From Candidatus Zixiibacteriota bacterium (lineage in GTDB: Bacteria; Zixibacteria; MSB-5A5; JAABVY01): a DNA stretch of 9,865 bases. Made by a program: the position numbers and the translations under genes. The DNA is taken from assembly GCA_011777135.1 (NCBI GenBank), contig JAABVY010000230.1, forward strand, positions 12,608-22,472. The letters run 5' to 3'. This document shows positions 1 to 6,431 of this stretch, one piece after another (position 1 is the first letter of the stretch; each line of letters begins with the position of its first letter). The notes beneath the pieces are model-generated. The model had not been told where the DNA came from, searched no databases, and saw only the letters and a program-made list of their open reading frames with translations.

Positions 1-332
1 GTGCAGGATCGGAGATTCCACCAGCATGATCTGTTGTCCAGAGATGGGTACCGTCAAATGTCAATCCATAGGCATCTTCATGCGGCCCTGTAAACAATTG
101 AGTATAACTTCCATCAGCAGGATTGACTTGGAAAATCCTGCCCCCATCCGAGCCATAAATGCCGAAATATAGATGAGTGCCGTCCCAGGCCAGCCCGGAT
201 GAATATTCCGGAATAACATAGCTGGCAACAATTGTCCAGTCTTTTTCATTCTGCGCATTTGCCGATCCTATCAGCAGGATAGACAAAAGCATAGTAATGA
301 AAATTGTTAGAGTTGTAGATTTTTTGGACATA
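1..332 (-). CDS. Secreted beta-propeller-like repeat protein, N-terminal part (runs off the window; apparent frameshift in signal peptide)
   Basis: The reading frame from 292 down to 1 is open and leaves the window, so only the N-terminus is visible. It contains two copies of a G-L-x-(W/F)-D-G-T-H-L-(Y/W) motif exactly 43 residues apart, with VNPADG between them; this blade-length spacing is typical of beta-propeller repeats in secreted proteins, but the ligand or activity cannot be told. The first in-frame ATG is at 292 and would give a very short leader (MLLSILLIGSANAQ) without positive charge or ribosome binding site. An ATG at 332 has GGGAGG upstream (about 337-344) and encodes MSKKSTTLTIF, but its frame stops at 246-248. 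Removing one base from the T5 run (plus-strand A 300-304) joins the two frames into a textbook signal peptide ending SANA|Q. I therefore annotate from 332 and flag a frameshift or sequencing error. It is preceded by its own promoter candidate and is probably transcribed separately from the genes upstream. Confidence 0.72.
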
Positions 333-361
333 AAAATCCTCCCAGGGTTCTTTTTATGGAA

Positions 362-391
362 AATATAAAGTTTTTTTATAATCAGTGCCAA
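362..391 (-). promoter_or_regulatory. Candidate promoter for the secreted repeat protein
   Basis: On the minus strand TTGGCA (391-386) is followed after 17 nt by TTATAT (368-363), or after 18 nt by TATATT. Transcription would begin near 355, leaving a leader of about 23 nt that includes the GGGAGG ribosome binding site. The TATATTTT stretch also loosely resembles the TAnnTTTG -7 element of Bacteroidota promoters, so which sigma factor would read it is uncertain. Confidence 0.45.
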
Positions 392-512
392 ATCCCGTTT
401 ATCTGGCCATTTATATTAAAAAATTATGTGTAGTAAATCCGGATACGAAAATTTAATCGCATGAAGTACAGCAACTTACGTAATCACCATTCGAAGTATA
501 CTCTATAGACAA

Positions 513-557
513 TCCATTAAAATATAGCATCTTGCGAAAAAAAGTCAAGTCCATTAA
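513..557. repeat. Pair of 8-bp direct repeats flanking a promoter
   Basis: The word TTAATGGA (minus strand) occurs at 557-550, one base before the -35 box, and again at 520-513, directly after the -10 box of the promoter at 521-548. The placement would suit an operator, but the repeat is short and AT-rich and could be chance. Confidence 0.25.
521..548 (-). promoter_or_regulatory. Candidate sigma70-type promoter upstream, long leader
   Basis: TTGACT (548-543) and TATATT (526-521) are separated by 16 nt. Transcription would start near 514, giving a leader of about 180 nt before the ATG at 332. I saw no convincing riboswitch or attenuator fold in that leader. It could be a second promoter for the secreted repeat protein. 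Confidence 0.45.
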
Positions 558-575
558 CAATCAGGATTGATTTAG

Positions 576-1523
576 TTATTTTGATAGACTTTTAACTGCA
601 GCGAACAGAAGCGGTATCATGAGCTCATGGTGTCCGGTTATGTTGTATCCCTCTGAATCCAATGCAGCAGGGCGATTTACAACATTCTGGGTCGGGCGAT
701 AGTGGGTCAGCATGTCGAAGTTGGCGGTTGCGTATTTCCCGAATTCAGGATTAAGGTTTTTGCAGACAGCCACAGCCTTGAGAAAAACTTCCGGCAGTAT
801 CACCGCCGAGCCTACATTTAGGGCTACCCCACCATTGTCGATCTGCATCACCGAATCCGCGAAGATTTTGAAATCCTCAAATGACGCCCGGCCGACTTCA
901 GCCCCGTCATAGCCCGGATGCTGGTTTACGATATCGGTCCCTATCGAAGCATGGATCGTCAGTGGTATTTCCCTTTTCAAACAATTATAGGCCAGAGAAT
1001 ATTCTTTGTAAGGCGGATTCTGATCCATGATAAGTCTGCCCTGCGCATGGCCTAAACCGATCCCCTCATTCCTTGCCAGCTTCAACATCTCAGAATAGAG
1101 CCGGGCGGTTTCCTCTACAAATCCGAAACTGCCGTCCTGAAGATTTTCCAGCACATCCTCGGAGGTGGCTCCAAAGAATGCAATTTCGAGGTCATGAATG
1201 GAAACTGCGCTGTTTCCAGCAAAATGCAGGTTATTGTGTATATCCATGAAATCGACATAAAGCGGAGTGAGTCCGACTTTAAGATTATGAGCCCCGATCA
1301 TAAATATGATTTTGTGATTCTCCATTATAGCCCGAATTATTCTTTCCACAACCTTTTTGAAGTCTTCGGCCTTCAGGAATTTTGGAAGTGATTTAAGAAA
1401 TTCATCAATCGAACAACCGGCAGAAACGGGCTGGCCCAAAAGATCGAGCCGCACCTTGCTTGCTCTCTCTTTTATTGAATATGTTTTGACCTTAGCCAGA
1501 TCAATTTTCTTGAAATCGGCCAT
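576..1523 (-). CDS. Conserved cytoplasmic protein of unknown function, possibly deoxyhypusine-synthase-like fold
   Basis: A 315-residue soluble protein with no signal peptide or membrane segment. The ATG at 1523 has AGGAA about 8 nt upstream. I do not recognise it with certainty. The layout recalls the Rossmann-like deoxyhypusine synthase family: a beta strand and turn IIFMIGAHNLKVG (72-84), an acidic IHDLEIAFFGAT segment (109-120), IPLTIHASIGTD (186-197) where that family has its NAD-pocket loops, and GGVALNVGSAV (231-241) where it has a glycine-rich motif. The lysine that carries the deoxyhypusine intermediate in true synthases (within a GKI-type motif) is not evident, so synthase activity should not be assumed. 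Other striking conserved-looking blocks are TANFDM (266-271), YRPTQNVVNRP (275-285) and GYNITGHHE (292-300), rich in His, Asn and Asp as in an active site. It follows the DUF3108 gene by 71 nt on the same strand and may be the last gene of the operon or be separately transcribed. Confidence 0.8.
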   Translation of the reverse strand: MADFKKIDLAKVKTYSIKERASKVRLDLLGQPVSAGCSIDEFLKSLPKFLKAEDFKKVVERIIRAIMENHKIIFMIGAHNLKVGLTPLYVDFMDIHNNLHFAGNSAVSIHDLEIAFFGATSEDVLENLQDGSFGFVEETARLYSEMLKLARNEGIGLGHAQGRLIMDQNPPYKEYSLAYNCLKREIPLTIHASIGTDIVNQHPGYDGAEVGRASFEDFKIFADSVMQIDNGGVALNVGSAVILPEVFLKAVAVCKNLNPEFGKYATANFDMLTHYRPTQNVVNRPAALDSEGYNITGHHELMIPLLFAAVKSLSK

Positions 1524-1594
1524 ACGATTATTCCTGAGATTTAGATTATGGGAAAGAATAAACAGGATTGCGGAATTAAATCAATTAAAACTTC

Positions 1595-2428
1595 TTACCA
1601 TTCGTAAAGTTCGCCGATTCTGTAGTCAGTCAGTTCAGCATAGATCGAGCCAACCACCACCTTCGATCTCATTAAAACCGGCATTTTCAGCCGATCATCG
1701 GTCAGCCATACTGAAAGAGTTCCTTCATGCTTGAAAATACCTGCAGACTGAAGCAGCGGTTCGACTTTGATGCACTTGAATTTTCCGGCCGGCACCTCGA
1801 TTATTTCCTTGCCGTGGACTATTACATCCAGAGGATAACACTTGTCCTTTTCGAAATTATAAATGGTTACAGTGTCGCCCACTTCCAGGTCAATAGTGCG
1901 CACATAATAAAGAGCGGACAAAACATCCTGTACATATTCAGGAACCACAAAGGCTGTGTCCTGGGCCCGCACAATGTTGCGTCTCTGATCATAAACCTGA
2001 ACCTGCTCATTTTCATAACTTCCCTCATTCAACTTCTTGCGGAAATACCAGGTGAATAATCCCTCAACATCGATCCATGCCTCAGCCGTGTCCCTGACCT
2101 TGAAAAAGTTGTCGAAGAATGGAAATGATTTTGCGATCGTTCTTACTTTGTACACAGGCCTGTCCTCGTGGTCGAGAATCTCCGCTACTTCCATGGTGGC
2201 TTCTCCGGCCTTGATCATCTTCCATCCAATCGTAAATGTCAGCTTTTCCCCTACTCCGAAGGCGTCATTTATAATAAAACGAAAATCATCGTTGCTCTCT
2301 AATCCATCGGCCGGAACCATGAGAGTATCGGAACACAATAGCGTATCCTCGATCTGGAGATCATCATCTTGTGCAAACAGGAATACCGGCAAAAGAACAA
2401 AGAGGATTATAAGGTAAGTCTTTCTCAT
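1595..2428 (-). CDS. DUF3108 domain secreted/periplasmic protein
   Basis: This 277-residue protein starts with a clear signal peptide: charged MRK, a hydrophobic core to about residue 18, and likely cleavage at FLFA|Q (19|20). An acidic linker follows, then a DUF3108 domain from about 58 to 270, recognisable by GEKLTFTIGWKMIKAGEA (60-77), the VRDTAEAWID strand (111-120) and VPAGKFKCIKVEP (212-224). DUF3108 proteins are beta-rich envelope proteins of unknown activity; the fold is thought to resemble lipoprotein-binding barrels, which is family knowledge and not shown here. The domain appears complete. The ATG overlaps the stop of the phosphatase gene as ATGA (2425-2428), so translation is probably coupled. 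It is the last tightly packed gene of the operon headed by the guanylyltransferase. Confidence 0.88.
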   Translation of the reverse strand: MRKTYLIILFVLLPVFLFAQDDDLQIEDTLLCSDTLMVPADGLESNDDFRFIINDAFGVGEKLTFTIGWKMIKAGEATMEVAEILDHEDRPVYKVRTIAKSFPFFDNFFKVRDTAEAWIDVEGLFTWYFRKKLNEGSYENEQVQVYDQRRNIVRAQDTAFVVPEYVQDVLSALYYVRTIDLEVGDTVTIYNFEKDKCYPLDVIVHGKEIIEVPAGKFKCIKVEPLLQSAGIFKHEGTLSVWLTDDRLKMPVLMRSKVVVGSIYAELTDYRIGELYEW

Positions 2429-2937
2429 ATCTGCTTTCCAAGCTTTTCCTGGTATCTTTTCTTTATATCGGGCCAGATCCGCCGGAGTTCCTGTTTTATT
2501 TCAGCATAAGTGCTTTTGTAAAATTCCTCGTCCAGACCGATAGGGTCGGGCACGCTCAGAGAATCATCGGCGTCTTTATCCGGAAAGGCCTTGAGCACAT
2601 AGACCTTATGGAAATTCTCAGGGTAAAGTGAATACATCCGGTCATAATGATTCATGGCCATAGCTATCACAATATCGGCTTCTTTCATCAATTCAGGGGT
2701 CAACTGAGTCGAGTGTATGTCTGAAATGTCGACATTGTCCTTTAAAGCGGTTTGATACGCGAGAGTTGAAGGCGGATAGCCGTCATATGTGCCAACCCCG
2801 GCCGATTCCACATCCATGTAATCCAACCCCTCTTCCGCAGCCATTTTTCGCAGGATTCCATGTGCCATGGGGGATCGGCAGGTATTGCCGGTGCATACGA
2901 ATAAAATACGGAATATTCTATTTTGATCTTTCGCCAT
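2425..2937 (-). CDS. ywlE: Low-molecular-weight phosphatase, probable protein arginine phosphatase (YwlE-like)
   Basis: A 170-residue cytoplasmic phosphatase of the low-molecular-weight protein tyrosine phosphatase fold. The P-loop CTGNTCRS holds nucleophile Cys15 and Arg21, and the general acid is Asp131 in DPIG. The Thr after Asn (Thr19) followed by Cys20 matches the signature that in Bacillus YwlE selects phosphoarginine over phosphotyrosine, so protein arginine phosphatase is the favoured call; tyrosine phosphatase activity remains possible. Length is close to the family's 150-170. I place the start at the ATG at 2937, because AGGGA lies 9 nt upstream; a TTG two codons earlier (2943) is too close to that site. 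The gene overlaps the end of the Sua5/YrdC gene by 20 nt. A Sua5-type gene just upstream of a ywlE-type gene is also the arrangement in Bacillus (ywlC ... ywlE), which supports the assignment. Confidence 0.9.
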   Translation of the reverse strand: MAKDQNRIFRILFVCTGNTCRSPMAHGILRKMAAEEGLDYMDVESAGVGTYDGYPPSTLAYQTALKDNVDISDIHSTQLTPELMKEADIVIAMAMNHYDRMYSLYPENFHKVYVLKAFPDKDADDSLSVPDPIGLDEEFYKSTYAEIKQELRRIWPDIKKRYQEKLGKQI

Positions 2938-3568
2938 GAGCAAATGTCCCTTTAATTAAATCCGAGTCAACAGCGCCTTCACGCAGAATTTGAACATCGT
3001 CGTCACTCAGTTCAACAACTGTTGAGGCTAAGCTATCAAGGTTCAATACCGGATCAATAATAAAAAGTTCAATAATTCTTGAAAAATTGGTCTCGATATC
3101 TGAAATCGACTCCGGCACCTTGCCGCTGATATTTGCACTGGTGGCGCTGATCGGGCTCTTAAATTCGCCGATCAGGGATTTAATATACGGATGACTGGAA
3201 CATCTAAAACCTATCTTTCCATCACCTGAGAGCACTCCGGGCCAATTATCAATAGATGAGTTCAACACAAATGTCACCGGGCCGGGCCAAAACTGCCTTA
3301 TCCCGTCCAACTGCCTTTCGCCGAGTTCGACGTGGTAATCCATGAGGGAGTCGGCTGACTCGACAAAGACTGCTGTGGGCTTATCCATAGATCTCTGTTT
3401 GATTTCAAATAGCCTGTTTATGGCTTCCCGATCGCAAGCATTTGCCAAAAGACCATAGGCCGTTTCAGTGGGAGCTATAATTAATCCGCCCTCTTTGAGT
3501 ATATTAATGGAGGCATTCACAGCTTTCTTCAAAATTCCTGGCGAGGAGTCTAATGTGATCTTGTACAC
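2918..3568 (-). CDS. tsaC: L-threonylcarbamoyladenylate synthase (Sua5/YrdC/YciO family)
   Basis: Makes threonylcarbamoyl-AMP from threonine, bicarbonate and ATP, the first step of the t6A37 modification of ANN-decoding tRNAs. All family blocks are visible in order: PTETAYGL (33-40), IKQRSMDKP (56-64), WPGPVTFVL (94-102), a GFRCSSHP strand (120-127), SATSANISG (141-149), STVVEL (182-187) and ILREGAV (194-200). At 216 residues it is the short YrdC-only form without the C-terminal Sua5 domain. The start is GTG at 3568, sharing its first G with the preceding TAG stop (TAGTG), with GGAG about 9 nt upstream; this arrangement implies coupled translation. The partner proteins TsaB, TsaD and TsaE are not in the window. 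The related YciO subgroup is an alternative, but the KxR/SxN residues are intact. Confidence 0.93.
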   Translation of the reverse strand: MYKITLDSSPGILKKAVNASINILKEGGLIIAPTETAYGLLANACDREAINRLFEIKQRSMDKPTAVFVESADSLMDYHVELGERQLDGIRQFWPGPVTFVLNSSIDNWPGVLSGDGKIGFRCSSHPYIKSLIGEFKSPISATSANISGKVPESISDIETNFSRIIELFIIDPVLNLDSLASTVVELSDDDVQILREGAVDSDLIKGTFAHGERSK

Positions 3569-4215
3569 TATTCGATCTCCGGCTCCGATCCCGTCTCCTC
3601 CAGCTCCCGAGCCTTCATAAGACTGTCCTGCGTGGCAATTGAATCTTCGATATACAGCATGCGATAATAAATCGAATCGGGAGGGGATTCGATTAACCAG
3701 CTGTTATAATAACCGAGTGAGCGAGCATTGTATAAGAGCCGCCTTCCTTCTCGTTCCGACTCGGCATTGCCCAAAAGGACCTTATAATAAGGCAGGTCAT
3801 ATTTTATGAAAACAGTATCGGAAAAAACTTCCTGTGCAATCTGCTGTTCATATCTGGCCTCGGTATAATACTGCGAGGCGAATAGCTGGATGCGGTAGAT
3901 CGTCAATGACGAATCTATTTTTTCCTGTGCCTGCAGAAATGAATCGACTTTGGCCCAGTTGAAATCACCATCACTTGCGGGGATTTCCTGTGGTTCGATT
4001 TCGGCCGATTCCAGAATCCTGCGATCACGCGGGTCGCCGAGAGGGTCATATTCCTGTTCAGCCCTGTAGATTTCGCCTGCCGGGATTTCCTCGACCTTTT
4101 CCTTCTCAGTAGCGGCCCCGCAATACATGAGCACCGCTATAGAACCAATCAGGGCAGCGGTCACGGTCAAACCGGAATATTTTCTGAGCTTACAGATATT
4201 TTTCAAGTTCTTCAT
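3568..4215 (-). CDS. SPOR-domain envelope protein, probable lipoprotein
   Basis: A 215-residue protein with a positively charged N-terminus and a hydrophobic stretch (about 14-31) ending LMYC; Cys32 could be lipidated, although Tyr just before it is unusual for a lipobox, so a signal anchor is the alternative. An acidic, proline-bearing linker leads to a SPOR-like domain at about 106-175 (YRIQLFASQ ... YYKVLLGNAESEREGRRL ... GYYNSWLI), the fold that binds peptidoglycan strands lacking stem peptides. An acidic tail follows. Its likely role is at the cell wall, perhaps in division or envelope upkeep, but the partner is unknown. The ATG at 4215 overlaps the guanylyltransferase by 26 nt and has GGAG directly against it; a TTG at 4206 (codon 4) stands 9 nt from the same GGAG and may be the real start. 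Confidence 0.85.
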   Translation of the reverse strand: MKNLKNICKLRKYSGLTVTAALIGSIAVLMYCGAATEKEKVEEIPAGEIYRAEQEYDPLGDPRDRRILESAEIEPQEIPASDGDFNWAKVDSFLQAQEKIDSSLTIYRIQLFASQYYTEARYEQQIAQEVFSDTVFIKYDLPYYKVLLGNAESEREGRRLLYNARSLGYYNSWLIESPPDSIYYRMLYIEDSIATQDSLMKARELEETGSEPEIE

Positions 4216-5269
4216 CTCCGGTGAATTTGCTGAGTAGCTTCTTTATTTTATTTATCTGGGTCTTGTGAGCAACCATAACGATATTATTGGTCTTGACTAT
4301 AATCAAATCAGAAACACCCAGGGTTGCTATCAACCCCTCTGAATCGTTATACACAATTGATTCGTATGATCCCAGATTTACAACGTTTCCCTTAAGGATA
4401 TTATTTTCTTCATCTCTCTGCTCTATGCGGTCCAGCGCCAGCCAGCTGCCGACATCATCCCAGACCATATCCGCCTTCATCGTCAAAACGTTGTTGGCCT
4501 GCTCCAGGATTCCGACATCTATCGAAACATCTTCCGCATCATTATAAAGCTCTCTTTTTGCCTTTTCCTCATCCTCGCTGCCGATATACTGCTTGAATTT
4601 TTCCAGCTGCGCATGCAGCCCGGGTTTGATTTTTTCAATAGCCTTCAGTATCGATTTGACCGACCAGATAAACATGCCAGAATTCCACAGATGCTGGCGG
4701 TCAAAATAGTATTGCTGCGCTATTATCCGGGTCGGCTTCTCGGTGAATTCAGCCACGCGGTAAACAGAGGTGCCATTAACCGAATCATAAAGATCGCCGA
4801 CCTTTATATAGCCGTAACCTGTCTCAGGCCTTGTGGGAGTGATTCCAAGGGTAATTAACCAGTCCTGATCTTCACATATTTTCGTGGCAGCTTCCAGATT
4901 TCTTATGAGCGTTTCTCTGGGCTTGATCATGTGGTCTGAAGAAAGCACTATCATAATTCCGTCAGGATCCTCTTTTTCCAGCATGACCGCGGAAACTGCA
5001 ATCGCCAGAAGTGTATTGCGTCCAAATGGTTCCGTATAAATATGGTGAGGGTCAATATCGGGCAGTAACTCCTCAATTTTTTCTTTCATATCTCCGCCGG
5101 TGATGATCCTGACCTGCTCCTCCGGCACAAATCCCTCCATGCGGATTATGGTCTCTTCCAGCATTGTCTTATCGGAGGTAATTTTAAGGAATTGCTTGGG
5201 GCGGCCCCCTCTGGAAAGAGGCCAGAACCTCTCCCCTTTGCCTCCTGCCATTATAACTGAATAAATCAA
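4190..5269 (-). CDS. manC: Mannose-1-phosphate guanylyltransferase, single-domain
   Basis: Transfers GMP from GTP to mannose-1-phosphate, giving GDP-mannose for glycan synthesis in the cytoplasm. The 359 residues carry the nucleotidyltransferase signature AGGKGERFWPLSR with PKQF (8-27), the metal-binding SSDHMI (110-115), the sugar-binding FTEKP (175-179), WNSGMF (195-200), SIDVGILEQ (249-257) and DVGSW (272-276). A left-handed beta-helix-like tail finishes the protein; the C-terminal phosphomannose isomerase domain of the long ManC/AlgA form is absent, so a separate isomerase is needed. The start is TTG at 5269: AAAGGAA lies 7 nt upstream, and the next ATG (5251) would cut into the first strand. 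It heads the operon and has a strong promoter just upstream. A close relative acting on another hexose-1-phosphate is possible but less likely, given the FTEKP and WNSGMF motifs. Confidence 0.93.
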   Translation of the reverse strand: MIYSVIMAGGKGERFWPLSRGGRPKQFLKITSDKTMLEETIIRMEGFVPEEQVRIITGGDMKEKIEELLPDIDPHHIYTEPFGRNTLLAIAVSAVMLEKEDPDGIMIVLSSDHMIKPRETLIRNLEAATKICEDQDWLITLGITPTRPETGYGYIKVGDLYDSVNGTSVYRVAEFTEKPTRIIAQQYYFDRQHLWNSGMFIWSVKSILKAIEKIKPGLHAQLEKFKQYIGSEDEEKAKRELYNDAEDVSIDVGILEQANNVLTMKADMVWDDVGSWLALDRIEQRDEENNILKGNVVNLGSYESIVYNDSEGLIATLGVSDLIIVKTNNIVMVAHKTQINKIKKLLSKFTGDEELEKYL

Positions 5270-5275
5270 CTTATA

Positions 5276-5282
5276 TTCCTTT
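5276..5282 (-). promoter_or_regulatory. Ribosome binding site fixing the TTG start of manC
   Basis: AAAGGAA lies 7 nt before TTG at 5269. No comparable site precedes the next ATG in frame, so the site decides the start. Confidence 0.7.
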
Positions 5283-5299
5283 CCCTTGAAATTGGCTCA

Positions 5300-5328
5300 A
5301 TAATAGAAAAAAGCTGCTTATAAGTCAA
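5300..5328 (-). promoter_or_regulatory. Strong sigma70-type promoter of the manC operon
   Basis: TTGACT (5328-5323), an exact 17-nt spacer and TATTAT (5305-5300) on the minus strand. Transcription would begin near 5293, about 24 nt before the TTG start of the guanylyltransferase. The rest of the 5270-5402 gap shows no convincing terminator for the upstream gene, so read-through may add to expression. Confidence 0.65.
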
Positions 5329-5402
5329 ATTAAACAATTTACACACCTCGCGTCCATATTTTTATGAATTTTGGATATAATTGAAAACTGAGATATTCAA
5401 AA

Positions 5403-6431
5403 TCAGAGTGCGTCTTCAGCCTCTGTCTTGGCCTCGCGCAGGGATAAATGCCGGCTGTAAAGATAATATAAACCAACCGCGGTTATTACCACATACTGAG
5501 CCCCATGCATAATAATCGCAACCCCTCCGGCATCAGCTTTGGAAACCTCATGGGGATATATCGAAAGCGCGATATACACCAGTCCATGATACACACCGAC
5601 ATATCCCGGAGCATTGGGAAGCACAATTCCCAATGTCACCACAATCAATACAACAAAAGAGGCGGTGATCGGAAGATCATTCAAGCCAAAGACGAGAAAA
5701 ATGAAATAATTTGAGAGTGCAGTCAATAGCCAGAGCAGAATCGAGTGGATTGAAATCCGGATCATGCTTTTCAGGTTCCCCAGGACTGAAAGTCCCTCAG
5801 CGAATTTACTGAATACATCCAGAACGAATGATGACAGGCCCTCTGGAAAAATACGCGTAACTTTGGCCAGAAATGCCAGCGTAGGCTCGCTTTTTACCTT
5901 CAGGAATACAAGCAGCAAAAACAGGCCTATCGAAACTGCGAGCATAATGTAGCCCCCATAAACAGTCAGATGATAGAAATCTCCCTCCGGATTCAGGGGC
6001 ACCAGCCGGAAAATCATGATAATCGCCAGCATCAAAAGCAACGTGAAAACATCGAAAATTCTTTCCAGCACTATTGTGGCAAATGATGCCGAACGCGAGA
6101 GATTTCCGAGTCTGCCAATCGAGTACGCTCGAACAAGTTCACCCATTCGAAGCGGCAATATATTGCTGGCCATAAAACCGACCATGGTGGAAGCAAACAG
6201 ATCATGAAGCCCTATTCGCTTGATGGGATCGAGCATTATCTGCCATCGGAAAGCACGGTAGAACATCGTGAACATAACGATCAGGATATTAGGAATGACC
6301 CATAGATAGTTTGCGGTCTGCAAAGTCCGCCACAGCTCTTCCAGGTCGATTTTCCTGAACATGAAATAGAGAAATACAAGGCTGACCAACCATCCCAGAA
6401 TAATGGCCAGGCGTCGATTCCGCGTGGTCAT
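5403..6431 (-). CDS. UPF0104 / lysylphosphatidylglycerol-synthase-type flippase-like membrane protein
   Basis: A 342-residue inner-membrane protein with roughly seven to eight hydrophobic spans (near 8-25, 43-60, 117-147, 155-180, 225-255, 257-280, 297-322). Family marks are NILPLRMGELVRA (90-102), a TIVLERIFDV segment (about 119-128) and PNAPGYVGVYHG in the C-terminal half. It matches the transmembrane half of MprF and the archaeal AglD-type proteins; there is no C-terminal aminoacyl-transferase domain, so it is a stand-alone membrane unit. Members of this family are linked to lipid or lipid-linked sugar translocation, but the substrate here is unknown. The ATG overlaps the glycosyltransferase stop as ATGA and has GAGGGA 5 nt upstream, so the two are translated together. 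Its place after a glycosyltransferase and a DUF2723 protein suggests a role in moving a lipid-linked sugar. Confidence 0.87.
   Translation of the reverse strand: MTTRNRRLAIILGWLVSLVFLYFMFRKIDLEELWRTLQTANYLWVIPNILIVMFTMFYRAFRWQIMLDPIKRIGLHDLFASTMVGFMASNILPLRMGELVRAYSIGRLGNLSRSASFATIVLERIFDVFTLLLMLAIIMIFRLVPLNPEGDFYHLTVYGGYIMLAVSIGLFLLLVFLKVKSEPTLAFLAKVTRIFPEGLSSFVLDVFSKFAEGLSVLGNLKSMIRISIHSILLWLLTALSNYFIFLVFGLNDLPITASFVVLIVVTLGIVLPNAPGYVGVYHGLVYIALSIYPHEVSKADAGGVAIIMHGAQYVVITAVGLYYLYSRHLSLREAKTEAEDAL

Larger units (their letters stand above)
333..575. other. Intergenic region, 243 nt, promoter-bearing
   Basis: This AT-rich gap separates the end of the deoxyhypusine-synthase-like gene from the secreted repeat protein. 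It holds two minus-strand promoter candidates and a short direct-repeat pair. I found no GC-rich stem followed by a T-run, so no intrinsic terminator can be claimed for the upstream operon. Confidence 0.6.

Noticed and set aside
61..258. 65-codon minus-strand open frame near the window start
   Set aside because: It is out of frame with the propeller-repeat coding frame, which has regular GLxxDGTHL repeats.
379..391. Sigma54-like TGGCAC element
   Set aside because: The matching GC element (TTGCA-type) at the required spacing is missing; the same bases fit a sigma70-type -35 box better.
424..462. Tiny 12-codon minus-strand frame (MRLNFRIRIYYT) in the leader of the secreted protein
   Set aside because: It has no ribosome binding site and no regulatory codon pattern, so a leader peptide cannot be supported.
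555..572. Small hairpin (CAATC-CT-GATTG) just after the deoxyhypusine-synthase-like gene
   Set aside because: The stem is only four to five AT-rich pairs and no T-run follows directly, so it does not qualify as an intrinsic terminator.
1524..1594. Possible promoter (TTGATT, 18 nt, TATTCT) before the deoxyhypusine-synthase-like gene
   Set aside because: Both boxes are weak and the spacing is not ideal in an AT-rich gap, so it is not reported as a feature.
1357..1734. 125-codon plus-strand open frame
   Set aside because: It lies antisense across two well-supported genes, has no family motif and has low-complexity shadow composition.
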